Assembly (NCBI GenBank): GCA_023053685.1
Contig: JALIGW010000001.1
Coordinates: forward strand, 56,558,859 to 56,622,858
Direction: 5' to 3'
From: Diadophis punctatus similis
Taxonomy: Eukaryota > Chordata > Lepidosauria > Squamata > Dipsadidae
DNA length: 64,000 bases
Under the pieces are notes generated by a model. The model made no database searches. It was not told where the DNA came from and saw only the letters and a program-made list of their open reading frames with translations. Position numbers and translations under genes: made by a program. This document shows, piece by piece, positions 1 to 12,086 of the stretch. Each line of letters starts with the position of its first letter. The stretch's first letter is position 1.

Positions 1-223
1 TTGTGCTTAGTGTGTTGCATGAACCCAGTCAATTTTGGTGAATTTAACCATGATTAATAAACCACGGCTAAGCCTGAAGTGTAAACCACCTCTTTGATGA
101 TAATTAAATTCTTGAAGATTCAATCATCAATGTCCAATAAGAAAAAAAATGTCCTTCTCCAGTGTCAAATATCAGTATCCCTTAATTGCATGATGTAACT
201 ACTGGACCCAGAATGTCATAAAT

Positions 224-629
224 CAGGGGTGTCAAACTCAATTTCATTGAGGGCTGCATCAGGGTTGTGTTTGACCTCAGTGGGCTGTGGTGGGCATGGC
301 CAGGATGAGTGTGGCCACCTTGACGTCACTCGTGTCTGGGGTGTCTGTGGTGGCCTCCTGCAACCCTTTGCCAGTGAAAACAGGCTCCTAAGCTCCGTTT
401 TTGGCTACCACGGCCTCCTGCAACCCTCTGCCAGTGAAAACGGAGCGCGAGCTCTGTTTTCACTGGCAGAGGGTTGCAGGAGGCCATGGTAGCTGAAAAC
501 GGAGCTCAGGAGCCCATTTTGCTGGCAGAAGCATTGCAGGCCAGTCCTTCGCTATTTTCAGGGCAGCCCCGCAGGCCAGATCTAAGTACCCCATGGGACA
601 GATCCAGCCCCTTGAGTTTGACACCCCTG
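224..629. mobile_element. Non-autonomous hAT element, family A (long variant)
   Basis: Starts caggggtgtcaaactc and ends gtttgacacccctg, near-perfect terminal inverted repeats of the hAT type. It is flanked by 8-bp duplications tcataaat (216-223) and tcttaaat (630-637), 7 of 8 matching. Inside is a strong palindrome around 395-505: the ccctctgccagtgaaaacgg segment is repeated inverted. No transposase coding. Confidence 0.85.
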
Positions 630-1689
630 TCTTAAATGGACCATCCCATCTGGCAGCACACATTGGGATATTGAAGCTGTCAGGTCCAAACTCCAAGTTA
701 GGTATTGTGTGGTGGATCTGAAATCCAGACAGGCATAGCTATTTCTTGCTGAAAGTACAGCAACAGACAGATCCATGGTCTTGCTTGGTATAAATGGACT
801 AAAAATCTATACGGCCAATAGAGGACAGTAACAGCACAGAAAATCTGAAGGTTTGGTTTTCATTCGGAGCCACTGGGATTTCTGCAGTCCAGACATAGTA
901 TGTCTAATATAAGACAGATTGTATATGCTTGAACAGAATAATATTTTTAATATATCATTGTCTAATAGATGGAGGAAAGATGGGACAAAATTAAATTTAA
1001 TTAAATTGAGAATCATAAACCGTTATCTTTTATTGCTTTGACATAATTCAAAAATGGATATTTTTTTTAAAAAAACCTCAGGTTTCCATATAAAAAAAAG
1101 ATAACAGGACTACTGCCTATCTTCCCTTCCCCATTAGTAATTTTAGATGTAAAGATGTTAATCACTGTATTTTCTATAATTTTGCCTCCCTTGCTTTAGT
1201 ATCCTGAAATAAACTCAGTGCAGCTACAAAGGATCCTAAACAGCATAGCATGGACAAGTATGTCTGGTATGGGATTCTAAAACTCAGTATGTATTTTATA
1301 CACATTTTCACACATGCCTACATGAAATCTATGAGTGATGCAAGCAGTACATTTTCCATTTATCCATATTTTAAGTATTTTAACTGCTTTAAGTGCTTTT
1401 TAAGTAGGAAAGTAGGCGAACTATTTTAAACCGATAAATATATTGGTTAATCTCGCAGGCTTTTAAAAGAGAATGGAATTTAATTTCCCCTTTATCCTTT
1501 ATAGCACAGGGCCTCACACTACAGATGTCTAAACTGCAACATTTACATGCTCTTAATAAGACTATCATTTTTAATGCAAGGGAACTCATATTCATGTAGT
1601 GCAAGTTTAGTGATTATGTTTTCTTCATGGGAGAAGGACTGCAAATTAATGATATTTCCTGTGTGTAAGTGTAAAATGCATTCATAGTG

Positions 1690-2022
1690 CATGGGTGGGT
1701 TCCACTTACCTTCACCACCGGTTCGCATCGTGATGTTTCACGCGTCCCTTCTTGCGATTTGGCTTCTGCGCATGCTCAGAAGCAGGAATGAGCCCGAAAC
1801 ACAGCTGAGGAGCTCATCAGCTGTGCTTTGTGCGAAGAAATAAAGGTCAGAATTCACCCATGGGTGGGTGGGCAGGCCCTTTTTCAAGCTGCAAAAGGGG
1901 AAAAATTCGCACAAAATTAAAAAAAGATGGCGGTGCGCACGGACCGGCACCGACAGTGATGTCACCAGCGGGTCGCTACCGGTTCGGGCGATCCAGTCTG
2001 AACCGGGAGGAACCCACCCCTG
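1690..2022. mobile_element. Non-autonomous hAT element, family C
   Basis: Begins catgggtgggttcc and ends ggaacccacccctg, flanked by perfect 8-bp duplications tcatagtg (1,682-1,689 and 2,023-2,030). The interior shares accggttcg and gcgcatgctcagaagc motifs with the other family C copies. Confidence 0.88.
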
Positions 2023-2078
2023 TCATAGTGTCAGGAAAAACTACTTCTATCTCATCTCATAAATTACAGATCTTCATA

Positions 2079-2250
2079 TGGGTAGTTCTTGACTTATGGC
2101 CACAGTTGAGACTAAACCTTTTATTAGTAAGGAAAATTTAAGTGTGCCAATTTTGCAATCTTTTTTTTTTTGCCATGGTAGTTAAGCAAAATCGCATGAT
2201 TGTTAAGTGAATCTGACTTCACTTAACTTTGCTTGTTGGAAGCCAATGGA
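2079..2250 (+). mobile_element. TA-type (Tc1/mariner-like) element, truncated
   Basis: gggtagttcttgacttatgg followed by gttaagtgaatctgactt-type repeats. Same family as the copies near 36.26 and 62.54 kb. Only the left part is present and no right end is found. Confidence 0.6.
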
Positions 2251-2369
2251 CTCAAATGCATTCTGTGTGCATGGTAATTTATTTATTTAAGTTTATACTT
2301 CAGTCTTTCTCAAGAAGTTCAGAATAGCATGCCAAATATTCTCTTCTATTTTTTCCCCAAGCAACAAAT

Positions 2370-2455
2370 TTATTTATTTATTTATTTAGGATTCTTATAT
2401 GCCGCCCTACTCCCTGGGGACTCAGGGTGGTTTACAACATTTGAATCTGTGAAGT
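2370..2455 (-). mobile_element. L2-like LINE 3' tail
   Basis: Tail of the form tttatttatttattt then gccgccctactccctggggactcagggtgg, i.e. the reverse complement of the LINE 3' end found in full at 34.77-35.08 kb. Severely 5'-truncated. Confidence 0.7.
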
Positions 2456-2654
2456 AAATTGGGCAGAATGACTAGGATAAGCCAGTGAATACATTATTTC
2501 CAGTGGGACTGGAGGTAGACTTGGGATTTCAGGGCCCTAATTTAAGGCCTTAATTATTATCTGTCTGTCTCTTCTCTTTTCTTACCCTGTTACATGCCTT
2601 ATGTTGGTTCCTTTTAAATTTATGACAGCAAAAATCCTTATATTGGTTTTTCCA

Positions 2655-2772
2655 ACTTTCATAACTTCTTGATGTGTGGTCTTCAGTACCCAGAATCCCC
2701 TACCCAAGCATGGCCATTACTGAGAATTCTAAGAGTTGAAGTCTATACATTTGAAAGTTGGCGAGGGTGCCA
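2655..2772. mobile_element. Decayed family D foldback element
   Basis: Arms around tttccaactttc and gaaagttggc with ttctaagagttgaagtc inside. This is a diverged relative of the complete copy at 49,846-49,963. No intact target duplication is visible. Confidence 0.5.
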
Positions 2773-5700
2773 AAATCCAATGACATTTGGGTTCCCACTG
2801 GAGTTTTTAATATGAATGCTTCTCTTCATTATATTGCAAATGTTTGTGCATTTCATATGCTAGTATTTCATGTTTATTAGACAAAAAATTAGCCTCCTTC
2901 AAGTCAGACCTACTTCTATAAACTATAACAAAAACTCCTCCAACATTCAACAGTATATTTGATTAAACAAAAGAAAACATGGTGTATAATTCTAAAGAAT
3001 AAGTCTCTTCAGCATACCAATGCAAACTCATCTTATTTTCTTTGTTGTTGACAACAGTAAAAAAATAATCTATAAAGAATAATAGATTCCAATGAATAAT
3101 CTATTCTTTCCACATCTAACACAAACAACATCCTAATATTTAGCGTTCATGCCACCAAACAGGCAACAATTAATAAGATAGTGTTCCATACCCTCAATTT
3201 GAATGTGTAGATATTTTGGCCAAAGCTACTTTCCAGAATACTTTATAATAGCACCATCATCCATTATAATGGAAAATATCTGATGAACTTGTAAGTTAAT
3301 AATGAAACCATTTGTTTTGGAAGATTGTCCAAATGTAGTACTTTATTATGAACCTCTTTAAAACAGGACAGGAGTCAAGAATGCAACACTTATGGGCATC
3401 AGGGTATCTATTGGAATTTTAGTAAGATGCTAAAACTTGCAAGATCTCAAAAGCCTACAAGATTTTCATAGTGTGGCATGAAACTGCATGAAGTTTCACA
3501 TATGATTTATGAAATATTTGTGAAATTCCACTTGAGAATCCCCAAACTTTTCAGCCATATAATCTTCTCTCTCAGGTCCTCTCCAAGATCACAGGATGAC
3601 ACCCAGAGCCAAACCTTAAAATAAAGAAACATTTTGCAATTTTTGAAGTTTGACTAATTTTAATGGTTTAGAATGACTTCCAAGAAATTAACTCCTGAAG
3701 GATATTTTGCTCATGTATTACAATTTATTTGATTCCTTCATGATACAAATTTTTAAAAACCTCTGATAAATTGAGCCTGTTTATGCACTGGTCGAATACA
3801 ATTAAATAGACTCTCTTCTGACATCATTTTGTTGAACTTTAATAAGCAACAATAAATCATTGTAGTAATAGAAGGGTAGTGCATAACAGAACTGTTGGGA
3901 GTCCAAAGGAAAAAACCAAACATTGATTTAAAAAATATTTTAGAATTTCTCTATATCTAGTCCAAAACTCTTTAAAGATTCCAGAGGACCATCTTTTCTC
4001 CAGGAATGAAATCAATTGCTATTTTTCTATTAACCAGTTGATATTTTAAGTTCTAATTGCATTTGGGAAACTTGTAGGTAATCTAGCTAATAGTAGCAGT
4101 AGGCTGCAAGATGGTTAAAATCTTTTTTCTCTCTCTCTCCTGTTTTATTTTTTACTGAAACATGACTTTTACAAAAACACAGCATTTGGTGAATATAACA
4201 GATAAATAGGATGGAAAAATCTTGACTGGATAAGAACAGCAACCATTGAGGAAGTTAACGAGATAAAAGCTTTTGTAGCATCAGTTCAGAGCAAAAGTAA
4301 GGATGGGGAAGCAAAACCTTCATCTCCTCAGGACATGCCAGTCTTTTTAGCTTCCCCAAGAGTGAGACAGCTATTTCATCGCTCTTGAACATCTTTCCAA
4401 AGTAACCCATCAGGCATGGGGAAATCTATAACGAAACTAACCAGGCTGTGCAGCTCATCTTTTATTCTTCATAGGCAATCAATTTTAAAGCTTTCATTTC
4501 CAAACTTTACAGTGCATGATTCATATTTAATAAACAGGGCAATAATGAGATTAAAACATCATTGGTTTCTGTAGAGAAGGGATCAGTGAGTTATGAGCCT
4601 GGCGCCTGCTTGGTAAAAGTCTGCAGGCAATCTATAATCATGATTTGCAACAAGATTAGATGCTCTTTCTGTTTCATTTCTTGTCATTCGTGTATCTCCA
4701 GGACTGCTTGGGTCTAGCTTTTAACTTGCCTATTTATTCTGTCTGAGAGAGGCAGAGAGAAAGAGGGCAGGAGGGAGGAAGAACGCACAACTGTCAAGAT
4801 TTATCCATGTTCCTGTTCTATTTCAGCTGGTATAGTTAGACAAGGGACAAATCAAGCAGAAAAAAAAAGAAACTAGTGACTTCTTCCAAGGTCATTCAGA
4901 CATTCCGCTAAGCAGACTTCCTTGGAACTAGAAATGAACAGCAGCAACATTTTACCAAGATGCCCAAATAAAAAAGCCTAAGATACATTCCATTATCATT
5001 ATTCTTGTTTTGATCTAATACCGTCTCCAAGCTGGAACCCTTAGGATAAATTGAACGAATTGGAGAGAATTAGACATACCAATGAAGGCTTGTTCACTCA
5101 GTAGATAATTATGTTTAGGATAGCTTTATGGGTTGCAAGTAGCCTTCTGTTGACAAATAACTGCTGCAGGAGCAAGAGCATCAGAAAGTTATTGCCTCTT
5201 TGGTATGACCCACAGTGGAGGAATGATTGGTGATGATGGAACTTAGATGGCTAAATTCTTTGATTAGACAAAAGACAATACCTACATTTTTTGCTGACTG
5301 GATATCCCTTAAGGACTTTTTGCATGGAACAGAAAAAAAATTAAGCTTATGATTTGTGGTTTTGATTATTAGGCAGGAGAGATTATAGAAAGAAGAGAGT
5401 TATGTGAAAGCATAAAGTAAACAGTAAATCTATAAATGTACTTACAACGGATATAAAGATCAGAAGCTACTTTTTTGTATCTTGTTTCTTTCTCTTCTAC
5501 TTTTCTCTTACTTTCCCCTCTTTTCTTGGATTTTAAGCTTTGATTTCTTTCTTTTTTGTTTTCTTTGCCTTCTTTTTCTTACTTTATGTTCGTTTTTCTT
5601 AAATTATTTAAAATTATTTGAAAATATACGTTTGTAACTTTGTATATGTGTGTGTGAGTGAGTGAGTCTCTGTGTTCCTTTCTTTATTTGAGGGACCTCT

Positions 5701-5942
5701 CAGAAGTAACTGCTGGACTAGTGTGAAGAACAGGATAGTTTGTCATTTAGTATTTTGTGTGAACTTGGGAAATGATGGTTTATTCACAAATCAGGGTTAA
5801 ATAACCAGGATTAGCATTTTGCAGCAGCTCATTCATTTTTTATGTTCACATTGAAGATAAATGCTCAGGTCCCTACTCTTCTATGGAGAATATGGTTGTA
5901 TTATGATTATACCTTTTCGTTTCTTTCTTTTTTCCCCTCTAG

Positions 5943-6007
5943 ATCATCAAAATTATGGGATGAGATTTAGCCTGGATGCCTGCCGTAGTATCTTGGCCCT
6001 CTTAGAT
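5943..6007 (+). CDS. CAPN14: Calpain (CAPN14-like) exon: start of penta-EF-hand domain
   Basis: First of six consecutive coding exons that I can join. The gene encodes a calpain, a cytosolic calcium-dependent cysteine protease; only the C-terminal penta-EF-hand (PEF) domain lies in this window. The exon is 65 nt, has a pyrimidine-rich acceptor (ttcccctctag) and a GT donor, and starts in phase 1. It reads HQNYGMRFSLDACRSILALL plus a final D. The FSLxxCRSixxLxD core is diagnostic of the calpain segment before the first calcium loop. The 65-nt length equals the matching exon in other vertebrate calpains, as far as I recall. The terminal Asp is position 1 of the EF-hand loop completed in the next exon. 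The symbol rests on gene order: GALNT14 lies downstream on the same strand, as CAPN14-GALNT14 do in mammals. CAPN13 is the main alternative. Earlier exons (protease core, C2-like domain) are not identified. Confidence 0.88.
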
Positions 6008-6812
6008 GTATCCTGCTTTTGGTTCTTAGTTGTGTCACCTATTTTGCTAGCTTGACTGATTGAAGAATGCCATTCTTGCCTTTTTCTGTAATAATTATTT
6101 AATATCTACTCACATGTTTATAGTTCTTCTGAACTCACAGGGGAAAAAGGAGAACAAAGGAGAGAGGAACATATGCTTTCATGTATTATGAGTGTGCGGT
6201 TTCCTACATGTGTCCCTGACTCTCATCACTGTTTTGTGCTACTCTCACTTATCTCTCTGTTTCATATTCACATTTCCTTCCCTTAAGTATTACCCTAAAG
6301 ATTGAGAACCTCGCAAACAGTTCAAGTCCAACAGCTTTGCCACGAGGGCTGCATAATAATATCAGGACAGTGAGAAAGAATGAAAGGAAGAAGCATCTTC
6401 CAGTGGGCATGAATCTCTTTGCAGCCAGAGTACTTGTCTTAAGCCTTAGGAAGGACTGCAGGATTTAGATGCATCTGTATCAACAGTCCAGCCTTATAAA
6501 TTATTCATCTGAGCTAACAGGGGGTTATTTTTCCTCCCGTGTCTACTCAGCCTGACGTCTGGCTTTGCAATCTTGGAAATTAATGGTGAAGAGATTCTTT
6601 TAGGAATTGGTACAATGTTCCCTAGGGCATAATTCAAAGACCTTCAAAATCAAGACCTAGTTTTGACTTTGAGTATGCTAGACACAAGGCATGCTTTACT
6701 GAAATAAATTCCTATCCTCCTTTTTGCCAAGCTAACTTGGTTTCCAGCTTTGCTATCTCTTCCTAGCCCCAACCTTGTCTGTCATATTGTATGCCTTAAC
6801 AGCATAATTCAG
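6008..6812 (+). other. Calpain intron, no notable content
   Basis: Ordinary AT-rich intron between the 65-nt and 69-nt exons. I see no nameable repeat or conserved element. Confidence 0.6.
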
Positions 6813-6881
6813 CTTAACAGTACTGGAACCTTGAGCATTCAAGAATTTAGATTTCTCTGGAAGAAGCTGCTCCTTTACCAG
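6813..6881 (+). CDS. CAPN14: Calpain exon: first EF-hand loop and exiting helix
   Basis: A 69-nt exon in phase 0 to phase 0, reading LNSTGTLSIQEFRFLWKKLL then LYQ. With the Asp ending the previous exon it completes a canonical 12-residue EF loop, D-L-N-S-T-G-T-L-S-I-Q-E, with ligand-type residues at positions 1, 3, 5, 7 and 12 and Gly at 6. The following EFxxLWKKL is the typical calpain exiting helix. I chose the acceptor at 6811-6812 (ataattcag) because it is the only AG giving phase 0 and an unbroken loop; the AG at 6801-6802 gives the wrong frame. The donor gtaagc is strong. A long purine microsatellite begins only about 14 nt after it. Confidence 0.9.
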
Positions 6882-6895
6882 GTAAGCAACAATGT

Positions 6896-6952
6896 GGTGT
6901 GTGTGTGTGTGAGAGAGAGAAGGGGAGGGAGGGAGGGAGGGAGGGAGGGAGG

Positions 6953-7034
<82 letters not shown>
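6896..7034 (+). repeat. Compound microsatellite (GT)n-(GGGA)n-(GA)n
   Basis: GT to about 6,910, then GA, then GGGA units (about 6,922-6,958), then GA to 7,034. It lies in the intron about 14 nt downstream of the splice donor at 6,882, making that donor the start of a long purine-only stretch. Serine/leucine- or arginine-rich open frames here are artefacts. Confidence 0.97.
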
Positions 7035-7036
<2 letters not shown>

Positions 7037-7261
7037 ACACAGTAAATCACCAATAGATCACTGAGGAGTGGAGAGAAGAGCCCTTATGGTTTTCCCATTT
7101 TTGCTCCCATTTTTGCTTTAGACAATATCAATGAGCTGAGAGTGAATCACTATGAACAATTGCTTCTATACCTTGTAAGCTCCAATGTAGATAGTAAGGA
7201 GAAAAACAGCTTCATACTGGGGCAGGTACTACTGTCATTCCAAGGCTGCTAAACTTCAATA

Positions 7262-7492
7262 GCTAGAGCATTTAGGCTTATATGCCACCTCATAGCACTT
7301 TACATCACTTTCTGGGCAGTTTACAATGTATTTACATATTGCCCCCAACAATCTGGGTCCTCATTTTACCGACCATGGAAAGATGGAAGGCTGAGTCAAC
7401 CTTGAGATCCATCACGATTGAACTCCAGGCTGTGGGCAGAGTTTGCATGCAATACTGCACTTTAACCATAGTGCCACTTCCTGACCTCACAT
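7262..7492 (-). mobile_element. tRNA-derived SINE (Sauria-type), reverse orientation
   Basis: Matches the other SINE copies in the window: gcttatatgccacctcatag, then cccccaacaatctgggtcct, then ggaaggctgagtcaaccttg, with the tRNA-like head at the right (gcactttaaccatagtgcca). Intronic in the calpain gene. Confidence 0.75.
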
Positions 7493-8513
7493 TGAACTTT
7501 ATGATTATTTGGAGTCTCTCTGCTATACATATGTGTGATCATGGGAAAGTATTTCCAAGAATCTGTGCAGAATCTGGGATTCAACTATTGCTGATATGTA
7601 TCTTTTTTTGTTTTATTTTTGGAGTTCATAGATGACTTGTTTTTCTAATAAAACAATGTAACATGCATCTGTTGGGTTTCTGCTACCAATGTCCCAGCAA
7701 ACTTTTAAAAAAGTGATAACAGCTGTTTGAGAAAGGAACAGCTGCTTCCAAGATAAAACATTTAAAATATTTTTTAAAAACGGAAAGAAAAGGGAGTCAT
7801 TGGTAGCCACCAAGATTAGGGTTAGGTTTTCCTAAAACATTTCCTAAAATAGTTTCACCCACCATATGCCAAAATACCAGCAACATTGTTAATTTGCAAC
7901 AAATGAAGACAAAAAACTGGCAATTTCCCCTACAGTTAAGGCAATTCAAATTCTCTGGCAAGAAAAGCTACCATATGTAACCTGTACAAATTGTACATGC
8001 AGATGTGCATGATGTTGTACCTAACTTCGCTAATGATCGCCCATCTGCTTAATTTAAGGAAAATGGGGAAAATATAGGCTAAAATACTTTTCTTAATTAT
8101 TGCCAGTTGTAGAGATTTAGCACAGTTACGTTCCAATCTCTACTCCCTTGTGAATTGTGCCTTTTTAGGAACATCTCAAAGCTTCCCTCTGTTGTGGAAG
8201 AAAAAGTGCAGCAAACTTAACCATGTTTTGCACAGAACTGGGTGTTTTAGAAAGCACAGACATCCTTAGCTGAAGAAGCATTTTAATTTTTCTTAAAATT
8301 TTCCATCCGATGAAACATTCCTGTCTTACATTTCGTAAGCAACCTCTCCAAGACTTCTGCTATTTCTCCACCTCTCTTTAGCTAAAGCTGGATCTCTTGG
8401 GTCACTGAAGAAAAAGAAGACATTAATGGAAGGCTTGACCAGCAGTGAAACTGGCTGCTTAGCATGATTTCATGTTATTAATTTCTCTCTTTCTCTTGAA
8501 ACTCTCATGGCAG
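7493..8513 (+). other. Calpain intron remainder
   Basis: Between the SINE and the 79-nt exon. No repeat family recognised and nothing coding. Confidence 0.5.
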
Positions 8514-8592
8514 GAAGTTTTCCAGAGAAAAGATACCCATCAATTAGGAACCTTGGATCAGTTAGAATTGCGTGTTGCTATGCAAGAAACAG
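8514..8592 (+). CDS. CAPN14: Calpain exon: second EF-hand
   Basis: A 79-nt exon starting in phase 0 and ending after one base of a Gly codon. It has a strong pyrimidine tract and cag acceptor, and a gtaaac donor. It reads EVFQRKDTHQLGTLDQLELR followed by VAMQET. This aligns with the calpain second EF-hand (IFRxxDxDxSGxxxxxELRxAxxxxG). The loop here is D-T-H-Q-L-G-T-L-D-Q-L-E: positions 1, 6 and 12 are kept, but 3 and 5 are His and Leu, so calcium binding is probably weak or lost. The exon length matches other calpains. Confidence 0.9.
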
Positions 8593-9209
8593 GTAAACAA
8601 AAATTAAAGTAGCAATAAGATGGTTTTGTATCTAGATGTCATGATTTGTTTTTGACTGCCTAGTCAGATATAAAATAGCAAACTCTTGAGCCCTTTAGTT
8701 TTTCCACAAAAATATCCTGTAGCTGCCAAACCTTATAAATGAGTGAATGGTATAAATGTTAGTGACTGTAACTCACTCACTTTGAAAGCAAAAACCCTGG
8801 TTTCAGTCTTGGGATTAGCATTTAAAAAGCTTTCAGGTGACAGAGCTGAGGGTCAATGCCCTCAGAAAGAACTTTGTCCCTTACATCCACCCCATCTCTG
8901 AAAAGTGAACCAAATTTCCATTCTTCATCCACCAGAAAAATTGGAAGCAATATTTTTTGCTTTAGGTGTCTATGGAGCTTAAGGTACTGTTTTCTATTTA
9001 ATCTGCTCAACCATCCCTTTTCAAGAATGCCTTTGTGTGCTTTGGGATGCATGTCTTTCTTTGCTGCTCCTTATATCATACCTGGCACCTACAATTAACC
9101 TCTCATTGGCAGATGCTTGGACTAGCCTCCATCTAAAGCATTTTTTTTGTTGAGAGATCAGTCCAATATAATCATCACCAACTCTACTAATCTACTCTGA
9201 CTGACTTAC

Positions 9210-9287
<78 letters not shown>

Positions 9288-11969
9288 ATCATGTAATCTA
9301 CACACAAACACACACACATGCGCGCGCACACACGCTCAGATACTTTCCTATATATACACAACACCTCATTTCTCTTTCTAATCTATTCTCAGTATGTTTT
9401 ATGTGATCAATGTTAACTCAGTTTTCTTTTCTGTTTGGTCTAAGGCCAAATAAATAGATAAAATTCCCCAAAAGCAGACTGAAACTTCTCTTGTATTGTC
9501 ATGTCATCAGCCATAGCCCCTCCAGCGTTGGGAGGCCAAAGCAATAAATTAATACAGTAAGACTCCTAGCTCTTAAAAAATGACCTGCCTTGGCCTATGT
9601 AGTGGCACCCCATGTATGACTATAATGACATTGCATTCACTTACATCCTGGCCCTTATCCAGAATGCTGTGTGTGATGCAGTATTTGTGAACATTGAAGT
9701 AGAACTGAAACATCCTATATTGGAGTTTCCATCCAGACCTGATCCTTAGTGGATGATTTTGGGTCAACCACTGTCTTTCATCCCAATCTGATTAGTTTAT
9801 GCAGTTTTAAGGATTATCTCTGTGGAGAAATCCTGAACCATCTCAAGATTCTAACCTTGACTGTCTCCGTATCTCAGACTGAAATCACTCAACTGCATCT
9901 GTCTCTGGACAAGTGCAACACATATCCAGAATTCTCTTTTAGTATCTGGGCTGTGGATATTTCTAGCCCTCACTTTGAAGGAAAGACTTACCTCAGTCAG
10001 AGTGTTGCTTCTAAGCACTCAGATCATAGTAATATCAAAATGAAACCCGCCTATTTATGCCATTTTGAGTTTTTAAATAAGGAACATCAAATACATGAAA
10101 CAAAATCATTCTTGCCTAGCCACACATCTGCATTTTTATACATTTTACATAAAACCAGATCAACTGGTAGTAATGTCTTCACATAATAGACAATAGCCAT
10201 TTAAAAACTTCATTAATCTCCATTATATAGACTTGAATTATCTTGCTGACTTTTATTGTTGCACTGAAATGAACCAAAAATTAATTTTACCTTGTTAAAT
10301 GTTTTTTAAATGATTTTGATTAAAATAGTTGCAAGGTAAATGATTGTAAGGTGACAATATGGAATACTGTTAAATGAGATTAGTACAGTATTTAATGAAT
10401 CTGAAATTTTAGCTTAATTATCTTTATTTAGTTTGACATTAACAAATATAAAGTATGGAAGTTACAGTTAAGATTATGTACAAACCAAAATAAAATTAAA
10501 GTTCATCGCATTTCACTTGCATTCACATATGGCAGCAATGAACCAATCATAAATGAAAACATAATGCAATTAAAATACCAGATACGACATATCGAATTAA
10601 TGCACTTTGACTGATTAAATTAAACAACTCTTTATTAATGGGCAGCAGATTCCAATGCTTCTCCTGTAAAAGATGTTTAAATTTTTGGGACTCTCAGCCC
10701 TGTGTTTTTAAAGTTTCATAAATGACAAAAGAAATGATGGCTATAATTTCATAATTGAAGAGATACATAGTTCTGTGTGATATTAAAGGAGGTTAAAGAT
10801 TATTTCCATATTATGGAGTTGGGATTAATCATTCTAATTGCTGTTCCCACTCATGATAAGGCCAGTGTGATGTAGCAGGAAAGTTTCAATTCAATTTCTA
10901 TAGTCAGAGAACTATGGCTGTACTAAAATCAGTGCAGTTCACAAATATATCAATACTTCTCAGCTTGCCTAAACTGGAATAGATAATCAGCTGAGCCATA
11001 GGGTGCCCCAAAATAGTCTTCCTCAGATCAGTGCCTTCCAGTTTTTTTCAGGCTAGGTTGGTTGGGAAATTGGGCTCTGTGTGGCTTATAGTGTTTTTAT
11101 CTTTGTACCTGGATATTCTGTGATTTCTTTGTATGTGTAAGCTGCTGAGAGTCTTTTTGTTTGGGCAGCATGGAAATATATTTAATGAATAAATAAGTAA
11201 TAAGCAAATATGTTGGAAAATACTAGGTTGGAAAAAGCCTTTACTTCACTCAATGTGAGTTACCTACTCACTAGGGATCAGCCTCTTTGCTCCAGCAACT
11301 ACTTACTTTGTCATCTGGAGGGAAGTCACCACTGAATTGAGATGGAAAATATCCACCCACCAGATACCAACCATGCAGTTTTGGATTCTGGCTATTGCCA
11401 TGGCAACATAAGTTGAAACCACTAGAGTTTGGAACAGGACTCTTGCGTTCCAAAATGAACTCCTTTTGGGAACAGTCATATAGTTCTCTTTCACAGAGAG
11501 ACATTATTGTGTGATGTGAGGTAAAAAAGAGAGGAGATAAATGCTAGAAAATACTTGCAAATAAATGATGAATTTATAAAATCTCTTGCATATAATACAT
11601 CTTTTCTTTGTCTTGTATATGTTAACCACTATAAGCCATTATAATAAGATCCAATGATGTGTAATGGATTAAGTATTGAATTTGACCAGGGGCTCTGGAT
11701 TCAAATCCCTGCTCAATACTTAAATCCATTATATGATTTACTGTCAGTTATTACCGTAATCGCTCATGGCATGATAAAATATACATCTCCAACAAACTAA
11801 TCCCTATTGGAGACATTACTGAATTTTTTAAAAAAGTACCTGAATGCATAAATCTATAAAGATCTGTGCTAAACTAAATTCTACTTTCTTAAATGGGATT
11901 TATTTAAAATAAATAAATATGATTGATTGCAGTCTAAGCATCTTTGTGGGTACTGTTATGTTTCCAAAG
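8593..11969 (+). other. Calpain intron, longest in the visible part
   Basis: 3.4 kb of AT-rich intron. Apart from the CT microsatellite near 9.21 kb and a possible old MIR-like scrap near 9,740-9,800, nothing is recognised. A 145-codon open frame at 9,749-10,186 has no family resemblance, and its location inside a spliced intron argues against a gene. Confidence 0.55.
9211..9285 (+). repeat. (CT)n microsatellite
   Basis: About 37 uninterrupted CT units in a calpain intron, followed shortly by AC and CG/CA alternation (9,300-9,335). Confidence 0.97.
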
Positions 11970-12086
11970 GAATCTCACTTAGCAATGAACTTTGTAAACT
12001 GTTGACAGTCCGGTATGGAAATCCTGATCTAAAAATCACATTTGAGAACTTTGCCTGCTTCATGCTACGTGTGGAATTCATGATGG
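11970..12086 (+). CDS. CAPN14: Calpain exon: third and fourth EF-hands
   Basis: A 117-nt exon, the longest of the PEF exons and the length I know for this exon in other calpains. It starts with two bases completing the Gly from the previous exon and ends after one base of a Glu codon, before gtaagt. It reads ISLSNELCKLLTVRYGNPDL, then KITFENFACFMLRVEFMM. The pattern (LxNxLxxLLTxRYxxPDLxIxFxNFxxxxxRxE) is typical of the third helix pair and the non-calcium-binding fourth EF-hand of calpains. Phase and homology agree with both neighbours. Confidence 0.92.

Larger units (their letters stand above)
1..5942 (+). other. Calpain intron/upstream sequence, no convincing exon
   Basis: AT-rich sequence left of the first certain calpain exon, presumably intronic. 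It contains hAT elements at 224-629 and 1,690-2,022, a TA-type element remnant at 2,079-2,250, an L2 tail at 2,370-2,455 and a foldback relic at 2,655-2,772. From about 2,780 to 5,942 I see no repeat I can name. The expected upstream 58-nt PEF exon was searched for; candidates fail on phase or splice sites. Confidence 0.6.

Noticed and set aside
4241..4297. Possible 58-nt calpain exon
   Set aside because: Donor and end phase fit, but the acceptor is purine-rich and the start phase does not fit the family; kept only as an open question.
4850..4990. Possible calpain exon reading LELEMNSSNILPR
   Set aside because: No GT donor follows and no good acceptor precedes; similarity is too short.
9749..10186. 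145-codon open frame in a calpain intron
   Set aside because: Lies between two well-supported exons, has no recognisable motif, ordinary intron composition and no splice or promoter context.
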